Positions 26,100-32,812 of a DNA stretch of 64,000 bases are shown here, piece by piece. The translations under genes and the position numbers were made by a program. Numbering within the stretch: position 1 is the first letter of the stretch; the number at the start of each line of letters is the position of its first letter. Under the pieces are notes generated by a model. That model was not told the DNA's origin, made no database searches, and saw only the letters and a program-made list of their open reading frames with translations. Source of the DNA: HLUCCA09 sp965277275 (GTDB lineage Bacteria > Pseudomonadota > Alphaproteobacteria > Rhodobacterales > Rhodobacteraceae); NCBI GenBank assembly GCA_965277275.1, contig CBDICG010000002.1:992001-1056000 (forward strand). Direction: 5' to 3'.

Positions 26100-26246
26100 G
26101 CCCGCAAGCGCGCATTCTGCGCGCCCCGCTCCGCTCGTGAGCCCGGCTCCGGGCATTTCTCCTTGTTTCACTGATTCGAGCCGTTAATCCTTTTGTCAGC
26201 GGTCGGGTGCGGCCGCCGGTAAGAGACAAGGGACGGAGACCACCCC

Positions 26247-26588
26247 ATGAGCCAACGCGACGATCTGATTGAGAAATACGCGGGCGACCTGCGCACGAAG
26301 TGCGGCGTCGAGCCCGACATGGATCTGCTGACCAAAGTCACCATCGGCCTCGGCCCCTCGATCTACAATGCCGACAGCGAAACGGTGGCATCGTCCCAGC
26401 CAAGCGAGCTTGAAACGGTCAAGGCCAACTTTCTCATCAAGAAGCTGGGGCTGTCCGACGGGCCAGAGCTCGACAGTGCGATTGCCTCCGTTGTCGATAC
26501 CTACGGGAAGTCGGAGCGCAACAAGTACCGGGCGGTCTTCTACTACCTGCTCACGAAGCACTTCGGCAAAGAGAGCGTCTACGGCTGA
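26247..26588 (+). CDS. DUF2853 family protein
   Basis: A 113-residue cytosolic protein of the DUF2853 family, function unknown. Recognisable features are the N-terminal MSQRDDLIEKYAGDLR and a C-terminal KYRAVFYYLLTKHFG. It looks all-helical. A purine-rich GGGACGGAG precedes the ATG by about 10 bases. It is monocistronic, with its own hairpin terminator at 26607-26633. Confidence 0.8.
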   Translation: MSQRDDLIEKYAGDLRTKCGVEPDMDLLTKVTIGLGPSIYNADSETVASSQPSELETVKANFLIKKLGLSDGPELDSAIASVVDTYGKSERNKYRAVFYYLLTKHFGKESVYG

Positions 26589-26606
26589 AGCGGGTTCGCC
26601 CGATGC

Positions 26607-26633
26607 GCGAGCCGCGTCCGACGCACGGCTCGC
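26607..26633 (+). terminator. Hairpin after the DUF2853 gene
   Basis: GCGAGCCG (26607-26614) pairs perfectly with CGGCTCGC (26626-26633), 18 bases after the DUF2853 stop. The following sequence is only mildly T-rich. Confidence 0.55.
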
Positions 26634-26668
26634 TTCGCCGATTGAGTTAAATGCAACGGGCATTGGCT

Positions 26669-26696
26669 TTGACACGGCCACCAGCTGCGGTATCTT
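26669..26696 (+). promoter_or_regulatory. Sigma-70-like promoter
   Basis: TTGACA (26669-26674) and TATCTT (26691-26696) with a 16-base spacer. The -35 is a perfect consensus match and the -10 has four of six bases. It points at the candidate small RNA. Confidence 0.6.
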
Positions 26697-26702
26697 GGAG
26701 GG

Positions 26703-26790
26703 GCTGGCGTAGGAATGCTGGCCCTTTTCGAGACGACGTGGTGCGAGACACGTGGGATGAGGGTCGGTGCTATGCGCCGACCCTCATATT
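26703..26790 (+). ncRNA. Candidate small RNA, about 88 nt
   Basis: Predicted from a promoter at 26669-26696 and a strong terminator hairpin at 26757-26787. A second stem ACGTG/CACGT (26736-26740 with 26749-26753) lies just before the terminator. A short open frame (ATG 26715) runs through both hairpins and past the terminator, so a protein product is less likely. No homology to a named RNA was recognised. Confidence 0.5.
26757..26790 (+). terminator. Intrinsic terminator of the candidate small RNA
   Basis: Eleven-base perfect stem ATGAGGGTCGG (26757-26767) with CCGACCCTCAT (26777-26787), extended inward by GC/GC over a TAT loop, then ATTTCTTC. Confidence 0.7.
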
Positions 26791-27158
26791 TCTTCAAACC
26801 GTCGCACCCGCCTCAAGGCCCGCACCCCGGATCGCGGCATCGGCTCCGCGCTGTCCGATCCCTGCACTCATGAAGCGCGCCATGGCCCGGGTCCCGCCCG
26901 CGCTGCTGCATGGCGCGCCACTCCTGCTCGACAGCGACAGCAGCACAAGCAGCCGCGCAGTCACATGACCGGCAGGGGCCGCACAAGCGCGCCGTCATGC
27001 GCGCGGGTTGCCCGGCCCGCAGGAATGCCGACGTGATCCGCCTCGGTCCCGTTTCCACACGCGCATTCGACCGCTTCGGCGTAAAAAGCGCGCGCATTTC
27101 GTGCACTCACAACGTTTTCCCGGCCCGCAACGGCCCAAGGGCCCCGTTGACTGACCTG

Positions 27159-27596
27159 TCAGTCGCCCGAAGCGGGTTCGGCGCTCGTGTCGCCCATGGC
27201 GCAGATCCTGTGCCACTCCGCGTCGGACACGGGCTGGACGGAAAGGCGCGAGTTGCGGACAAGGACCATCTCCGACAGCTCCGGCACCGCCTTGATGTCG
27301 TCGAGTGTCACCGCTTTTTCGAATGGCCGCACTGCCCGCACGTCGACGCATTCCCACTTCGGATCCTCTGTTGTCGAATCCGGATGGATCGCGGCACACA
27401 CCTCCACGATCCCGACAACGGCCTTGTCCTTCTGGGAATGGTAGAAAAAGCCCAGATCGCCCAGCGCCATCTCGCGCATGAAATTGCGCGCCTGATAATT
27501 GCGAACGCCGTTCCATTCCTCGCCCTCGGTGCCCCTGGCCACCTGTTCGTCCCACGACCAGTCCGAGGGTTCGGATTTGAAGAGCCAGTACTTCAT
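27159..27596 (-). CDS. EVE domain-containing protein
   Basis: A 145-residue single-domain EVE (PUA-like) protein. The N-terminal MKYWLFKSEPSDWSWD and the NYQARNFMREMALGDLGFFYHS segments are diagnostic. EVE domains bind modified bases in RNA or DNA. It lies 12 bases downstream of tsaD on the same strand, so it is probably co-transcribed. In many alphaproteobacteria gpsA and a YciI gene stand between tsaD and this gene; they are absent here. Confidence 0.9.
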   Translation of the reverse strand: MKYWLFKSEPSDWSWDEQVARGTEGEEWNGVRNYQARNFMREMALGDLGFFYHSQKDKAVVGIVEVCAAIHPDSTTEDPKWECVDVRAVRPFEKAVTLDDIKAVPELSEMVLVRNSRLSVQPVSDAEWHRICAMGDTSAEPASGD

Positions 27597-27608
27597 CTCG
27601 GTGTCTCC

Positions 27609-28721
27609 CTATGCCTTGGCGCCGCGCTTGCCAGAGCCAAGCATCGGCGCAGCCGCCGTGTCGAGCGGCCAGCGGGGGCGTGCGGGCAGATCCATCCCGT
27701 CCCAAAGGCCCAGCCGCGCGCGCTCGATCCCCGCCCATGCGATCATGGCCGCATTGTCGGTACAAAGCGCAAGCGGCGGCGCAACGAACGCCACCCCGGC
27801 GCTGTCGGCCAGCGTCGTGAGCGCCGCGCGGATCTCGGTATTCGCGGCGACCCCGCCCGCGACGGCAAAGGCAGGCCGGACTGGCGCCAGCGACAGGTAG
27901 TCTTCAAGCGCCCTGCGCGACTTCTCCACCAGAACCTCGGCCACCGCACGTTGGAACGCCGCGCAAAGATCGGCCCGATCAGAGCGCCGTAAGCCGCCAT
28001 GTGGCGCCATGAGCGTGTCGCGGGTGCGCAGAACGGCCGTCTTGAGCCCGGAGAACGACAGATCGCAGCCGGGCCTGTCCAACAGCGGGCGAGGCAGTGG
28101 CAGGCGCGCGGGGTCACCCTCCCGCGCGGCGCGTTCCACGGCGGGGCCACCGGGTTGAGGAAGGGCAAGAAGGCGCGCAACCTTGTCAAACGCCTCACCC
28201 GGCGCGTCGTCGATCGTGCCGCCAAGGCGGCGGAACCGGTCCGGCGCCTCGACAACGAGGAACTGGCAATGCCCGCCCGACACGAGGAGCATCAGGTAGG
28301 GAAAGGCCAGCGCGTCTGTCAGCCTTGGCGTGAGCGCGTGCCCCGCGAGGTGATTCACGCCGACGAGCGGCAACCCGGACCCAAAGGCCAGCCCCTTGGC
28401 GCACATCACGCCCGATAGCACGCCTCCGATCAGGCCAGGCCCCGCTGTCACGGCAATGCCGTCGAGCGCGCCAAGGCTCTCATTTGCGGTGCCCAGAGCC
28501 TCTTCGACCACGTGGTCCAGCTTTTCGGCGTGGGCCCGCGCCGCGATCTCCGGGACAACGCCCCCATAGGCCGCGTGCAGTGTGTCCTGGCTGGCCACGA
28601 CGTTGCTCAGAATCTCCGCCCCTGCCGCCTCGCACCAACGCACGACCGCGGCGCCGGTGTCATCGCAGCTGCTCTCGAGCCCGAGCAGGGTCAATTTGGT
28701 GGGGCGGGATGTCGGTGGCAT
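27609..28721 (-). CDS. tsaD: tRNA N6-adenosine threonylcarbamoyltransferase
   Basis: Catalytic subunit of the t6A37 tRNA modification complex (TsaB, TsaD, TsaE). The 370-residue protein has the ASKHA-fold start LGLESSCDDTG, then HAEKLDH, the iron ligands His124 and His128 in NHLAGH, LLVSGGHCQF and the C-terminal CTDNAAMIAWAG with the last metal ligand Asp. ATG 28721 matches the family N-terminus; a longer frame extends into hemD on the other strand. Divergent from hemD with only about 55 bases between starts. Confidence 0.95.
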   Translation of the reverse strand: MPPTSRPTKLTLLGLESSCDDTGAAVVRWCEAAGAEILSNVVASQDTLHAAYGGVVPEIAARAHAEKLDHVVEEALGTANESLGALDGIAVTAGPGLIGGVLSGVMCAKGLAFGSGLPLVGVNHLAGHALTPRLTDALAFPYLMLLVSGGHCQFLVVEAPDRFRRLGGTIDDAPGEAFDKVARLLALPQPGGPAVERAAREGDPARLPLPRPLLDRPGCDLSFSGLKTAVLRTRDTLMAPHGGLRRSDRADLCAAFQRAVAEVLVEKSRRALEDYLSLAPVRPAFAVAGGVAANTEIRAALTTLADSAGVAFVAPPLALCTDNAAMIAWAGIERARLGLWDGMDLPARPRWPLDTAAAPMLGSGKRGAKA

Positions 28722-28776
28722 GGTGCGCGCGGGATGGCTAGGGTTGGCGTTCGAAATAGACACGGATGGCACCGAA

Positions 28777-29502
28777 GTGAACCCGTCGGACATAACCTTG
28801 CTGTTGACGCGCCCCGAGACGGCGGCGGTACGGTTCGCGGCGCAGGCAGAAGCCGCGCTGGGGCGCTTCGGACAGGTCATTCACGCTCCCATCTTCCAGA
28901 TCGTGCCGCTCACTCCGTTTCCCGACATCCCAAACGACGCCGAGATCGCCTTTACCTCCGAGAACGCGGTCCGCATCGCAGCGCCCCACCTATCGGAGTG
29001 GAAGCGCCCTGTATGGTGCGTCGGAGCGCAGACAGCCGCCGCCGCAAGGAGCGCCGGGCTGACACCGGAGGTGGCCGGCGGCACCGCGAAAAACCTGGCG
29101 GACGCGCTGCTCGCCGCCCGCTTGCCATCCCCTGTAGTGCATCTGGGGGGCGTGCATCAGGCAGGAGATCTGGTTGGGCGCTTGCAGGCAGAAGGCCAAT
29201 CCGCGCGTCGGATCTCCATCTACGATCAACGCCCCTGCCCGCTCAGCGCCACGGCCCGGACAGCCCTCGCCGGGTCGCGACCGATCGTGCTGCCGCTCTT
29301 CTCTCCGCGCTCGGCGGCCCTGCTCTCGGAGAGCCTGATGGATCCACCGCCAAAAGCGCCCCTCGCTGTCGTACCTTTGTCAGAGGCTGCCGCCCGCGCG
29401 TGGACGGGCCCGTCGTCGACGCTTCGGGTGGCCGAACGTCCGGACGCCGCCGCCGTCATCGCCGCAATGGGGTACATCATTGACGCAATTTCCGGCGCTT
29501 GA
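28777..29502 (+). CDS. hemD: Uroporphyrinogen-III synthase
   Basis: Cyclises hydroxymethylbilane to uroporphyrinogen III in heme and cobalamin synthesis. About 241 residues of the poorly conserved HemD family: LLLTRPETAAVRF at the N-terminus, IAFTSENAVRI, WCVGAQTAAAA and LFSPRSAALL are recognisable. The start is uncertain: GTG 28777 is used here, but family proteins begin at the position of the ATA codon five codons later, and an in-frame ATG lies at 28720. The gene leads into mic60 and hemY. Confidence 0.82.
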   Translation: MNPSDITLLLTRPETAAVRFAAQAEAALGRFGQVIHAPIFQIVPLTPFPDIPNDAEIAFTSENAVRIAAPHLSEWKRPVWCVGAQTAAAARSAGLTPEVAGGTAKNLADALLAARLPSPVVHLGGVHQAGDLVGRLQAEGQSARRISIYDQRPCPLSATARTALAGSRPIVLPLFSPRSAALLSESLMDPPPKAPLAVVPLSEAAARAWTGPSSTLRVAERPDAAAVIAAMGYIIDAISGA

Positions 29503-29586
29503 GACCACAGGATCGGCGGGCTAAGGTCCGACGCTGGAGGGGTGTACCTCCTTTGACAGATTCGCCCGACGCGAGGGAGCCCATCC

Positions 29587-31140
29587 GTGACCGACCCCAA
29601 GAAGCCCGAGGACGAGGCCCCCAACGACGAGACGATCGACGAAACCAACGACACAAAAGCGTCCGACACCGATGAGACGACAGCCGCAGAAGGCGAAGAC
29701 GTCAAAGCCGATGCGGAGAGCGAAGCCGCCGAAACGTCCGAAGACAATAGCAACGATGCCGAAGACAGCGAGCCCAATGGGGCCGAGTCTGGCAGCGCTG
29801 ACGAGGCAGACGCCGCGTCGGACGACACGTCGCAGGGTGGCGACACCACCGACGATGACACGCTGACGGAAGAGGAAAAGCTCGAAATCGCCGAGGCCGC
29901 GCTGCGCGACGCCGAGCGCGGCTACACCTCGAACGAGCCCGCGAGCGCTCCTGACGCTGCTGTGGCCGCCGCCGCCACAGGTGGCGCCGCAGCCGCATCG
30001 GTCGCGGGGTCCTCCCCCGCCTCGTCGTCCCCTCCGGTGGAGCGGGAGATCATCGTCGAGCGCAAGAGCGGCGGCTTTCTTCCTGGATTCGTCGGCGGCG
30101 CCGTCGCGGCCGTCGGCGCCGCCTTTGCCGCACCTTACGTTCTGCCCGAAACGATGCGCCCGGTGATGAGCCTTGCGCCTGTCGAGGCGAGCCTCGAAGC
30201 GCAATCGAGTGAGATTGGCGGCCTTGCCGATGCGACGGCCGGTGTCGCCCAGAGTGTCGAGAACCTTACCGGCCGGGTCGAAGAGGTCGCCGAGACCGCT
30301 GCGCAAGCGGTCACAACCGACGCGCTCGGTGCTCTCGAAGCGCGGCTGGGAGAGATACAGGCCGCGCTCACGGGCCAGAACGAAGAGCTCGGCGCCCGGG
30401 TCGATGGCCTCGCATTGGACATCGACGCCCTCGCACTCGAGTTTGCGAGCTTCGAGCGCAGCCCGCTTGAGGACGCCACCGACCCTGCCGTCATCGCAGC
30501 ATTGGCCTCCTATGCGCGCGACGTACAAGCCCTGCGCGAAGAGGTCGCCGCCCAGACAGAAGAGAACAACCGCGTGATCGAGGAAGCCGCAGCAGCGACC
30601 GCCGAAGCGCGCGCCGCCGCCGAAGCGGAGCAGGAGATCGCGGCAGAGCGCGCCGCGGTAGCCGCCCGCCAGCAAGCCGTGGTTGACATCAAATCCGCCC
30701 TCGACTCAGGCGCGCCGTTCAGCGAGGCGCTCGACGCGTTCGGGGGCGACGCCCCCGAGGCGCTCAGCGCCGTGGCCGGCCAAGGCGTGGCCACTCTCGC
30801 GAGCCTGCAGGCCAGCTACGCCGCCCCTGCCCGCGATGCGCTCGACGCCGCGCGACGCGCCGATGTCGGCGAGGCGCCCTCGGAGCGTGGTCTCACGTTC
30901 CTGCAGACCCAGCTGGGGATGCGATCCCTCGCCCCGCGCGACGGGGACAGCGCCGACGCGATCCTGAGCCGCGCGGAAGCCGCGACACAGGCTGGCGACA
31001 TTGCGACCGCGATCACGGAGCTCGGTGCCTTGCCCGAAGCCGCCGCCGCGCCCCTCACCGATTGGATCGCGCGCGCCAGCAGCCGGGCTGACGCCATCGC
31101 CGCCGCAGATGCCCTCGCCCAGTCGATGGCGACCAACTAA
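29587..31140 (+). CDS. Alphaproteobacterial Mic60/mitofilin homolog
   Basis: A 517-residue membrane-anchored protein. Residues 1-115 are strongly acidic and low-complexity (Asp/Glu/Thr/Ala), followed by one membrane segment (162-187), an alanine-rich coiled coil (about 195-370) and a C-terminal mitofilin-like helical domain. Position between hemD and hemY is the diagnostic context of alphaproteobacterial Mic60, which shapes intracytoplasmic membranes and links them to the outer membrane. The start is GTG 29587. Its stop lies 12 bases before hemY. Confidence 0.85.
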   Translation: MTDPKKPEDEAPNDETIDETNDTKASDTDETTAAEGEDVKADAESEAAETSEDNSNDAEDSEPNGAESGSADEADAASDDTSQGGDTTDDDTLTEEEKLEIAEAALRDAERGYTSNEPASAPDAAVAAAATGGAAAASVAGSSPASSSPPVEREIIVERKSGGFLPGFVGGAVAAVGAAFAAPYVLPETMRPVMSLAPVEASLEAQSSEIGGLADATAGVAQSVENLTGRVEEVAETAAQAVTTDALGALEARLGEIQAALTGQNEELGARVDGLALDIDALALEFASFERSPLEDATDPAVIAALASYARDVQALREEVAAQTEENNRVIEEAAAATAEARAAAEAEQEIAAERAAVAARQQAVVDIKSALDSGAPFSEALDAFGGDAPEALSAVAGQGVATLASLQASYAAPARDALDAARRADVGEAPSERGLTFLQTQLGMRSLAPRDGDSADAILSRAEAATQAGDIATAITELGALPEAAAAPLTDWIARASSRADAIAAADALAQSMATN

Positions 31141-31152
31141 GGATTCCCGCCC

Positions 31153-32652
31153 ATGCTCTGGTCCCTGATCAAGATCCTTGTGTTCATTGCCCTCGTCGTC
31201 GGCCTGACCATCGGCACCGGCATCTGGATGGAAACCGGGCCGGGCGTGCGCCTTGCCATCGGCACCGTCGAGTTCAACCTCGGCCCCCTCCAGGCGGTCA
31301 TTGCAGCTCTGGTGCTGCTGGGTGCGGTCTGGCTGCTCTTCAAGGTAGCCGGTCTGCTCGTCGCATTCCTGAAGTTCCTCAACGGCGACGAAACCGCGAT
31401 GTCGCGGTACTTTACCCGCAATCGGGAGCGCAAGGGCTTCACCCTTCTGGCCGACAGCATGCTGGCGCTCTCCGCGGGCGAGGGGCGTCAGGCGATGGCG
31501 AAGGCCGCCAAGGCCGAGCGTTACCTCAAGCGCCCCGAGGTCACGGGCCTCGTGATGGCGCAGGCCGCAGAGCTGGTGGGGGACCGCACCAAGGCGACGG
31601 AAACCTACAAAACCCTGCTCAAGAGCGACAAAACACGGTTCATCGGAATTCAGGGCCTGCTGTCGCAAAAGCTGGAGGACGGGGACACCGAGGTCGCGCT
31701 TCAACTGGCGCAGAAAGCCTTCGCCCTGCGTCCCAAGAACGACAACATGGCCGACACGCTTCTCAAGCTTCAGGCCGGGGATCACGATTGGAAAGGCGCG
31801 CGCCAGACGCTGGGCGCCAAGTTGAAAGCGGGCAACATGCCGCGTGACCTGCATCGCAGGCGCGACGCTGTTCTGGCCGTCAGCCAGGCCAAGGACGTTA
31901 TGTCGGAGGGTACCTCCATCGAAGCCCGTGAGGCGGCAATCGAAGCGTCGCGGCTTTCGCCGGATCTCGTCCCCGCGGCCGTCATGGCCGCCCATGCCTA
32001 TATCGAGCAGGACAAGCCGAAATACGCAGCGCGCGTCATCAAGAAGACCTGGGAGGCGCAGCCGCACCCCGAGCTTGCCACGGCTTTTGCGGCCATCGAG
32101 CCGAACGAATCCCCGAAGGACAGGGTCAAGCGGTTCGAGCCTCTGCTCCGCCTGCGCCCCGACGACATGGAAACGACCCTGCTGCGCGCAGAGTTGCTGA
32201 TCGGTGCCGAAGATTTCCCCGGTGCGCGGCGCGCCATGGGTGACACCGTGACCGACAACCCGACGACCCGTTCGCTCGCCATCATGGCGGCCATCGAGCG
32301 GGGCACGGGGGCCTCCGAAGAGGTCGTGCGCGGCTTCCTCGCGCGCGCGGTGACAGCGTCTCGCGGGCCGCAATGGGTCTGCGACAGCTGCCAGTCGATC
32401 GCGGGTGAATGGGGCCCGATCTGCGAGAATTGCGGCGGGTTCGATACGCTCTCGTGGCGCACACCCCCGGCACGCGACGCAGGCATGCCCACCGGCGCAG
32501 AGATGCTGCCCCTCATCGTTGGCGCCCCCGAGGCGGCGTCGGCGAGCGAGGGCGATGGCATCGACGCACCCGCAGCGGACGGTGGAGAGACCGTCGATGC
32601 CGCAGCGAATGACGCTGGCGACAAGCCCAGTGCGGAGCGCGCCAGCGCCTGA
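31153..32652 (+). CDS. HemY family protein with C-terminal zinc ribbon
   Basis: A 499-residue membrane protein: two N-terminal membrane segments (about 5-25 and 44-62) form the HemY_N domain, followed by TPR-like helical repeats to about 400. Then comes a Cys4 knuckle (Cys410, Cys413, Cys424, Cys427) and a disordered acidic tail. This is the TPR-type HemY of the hemX-hemY neighbourhood, not protoporphyrinogen oxidase; its role is thought to be in organising tetrapyrrole synthesis. Co-directional with hemD and mic60. Confidence 0.87.
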   Translation: MLWSLIKILVFIALVVGLTIGTGIWMETGPGVRLAIGTVEFNLGPLQAVIAALVLLGAVWLLFKVAGLLVAFLKFLNGDETAMSRYFTRNRERKGFTLLADSMLALSAGEGRQAMAKAAKAERYLKRPEVTGLVMAQAAELVGDRTKATETYKTLLKSDKTRFIGIQGLLSQKLEDGDTEVALQLAQKAFALRPKNDNMADTLLKLQAGDHDWKGARQTLGAKLKAGNMPRDLHRRRDAVLAVSQAKDVMSEGTSIEAREAAIEASRLSPDLVPAAVMAAHAYIEQDKPKYAARVIKKTWEAQPHPELATAFAAIEPNESPKDRVKRFEPLLRLRPDDMETTLLRAELLIGAEDFPGARRAMGDTVTDNPTTRSLAIMAAIERGTGASEEVVRGFLARAVTASRGPQWVCDSCQSIAGEWGPICENCGGFDTLSWRTPPARDAGMPTGAEMLPLIVGAPEAASASEGDGIDAPAADGGETVDAAANDAGDKPSAERASA

Positions 32653-32812
32653 TCTGGCGCCGCACAGTCTGACCGAAGATGCCCGCCGTTCGGCGCCAGC
32701 GGGGCCGTTCGGCGCACAAGTCGCACCGTTGGCCCGTTGGGCCCGGCCGCCAAGGCTAGGCAAAGCGCAATCGCCGTGGTTTCATTCCCGCATACCAGCG
32801 CAGGGGGCCGGG

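Larger units (their letters stand above)
26634..27158. other. Gene-free stretch with a candidate small RNA
   Basis: About 525 bases between the convergent DUF2853 and EVE genes. The first part holds the promoter, RNA and terminator listed separately. The rest (about 26800-27148) shows no supported gene. A 16-base palindrome (27149-27164) overlaps the EVE stop. Confidence 0.6.

Noticed and set aside
26715..26873. Short plus-strand open frame through the candidate small RNA
   Set aside because: It reads through two hairpins and past the terminator and shows no recognisable motif; a non-coding RNA explains the structure better.
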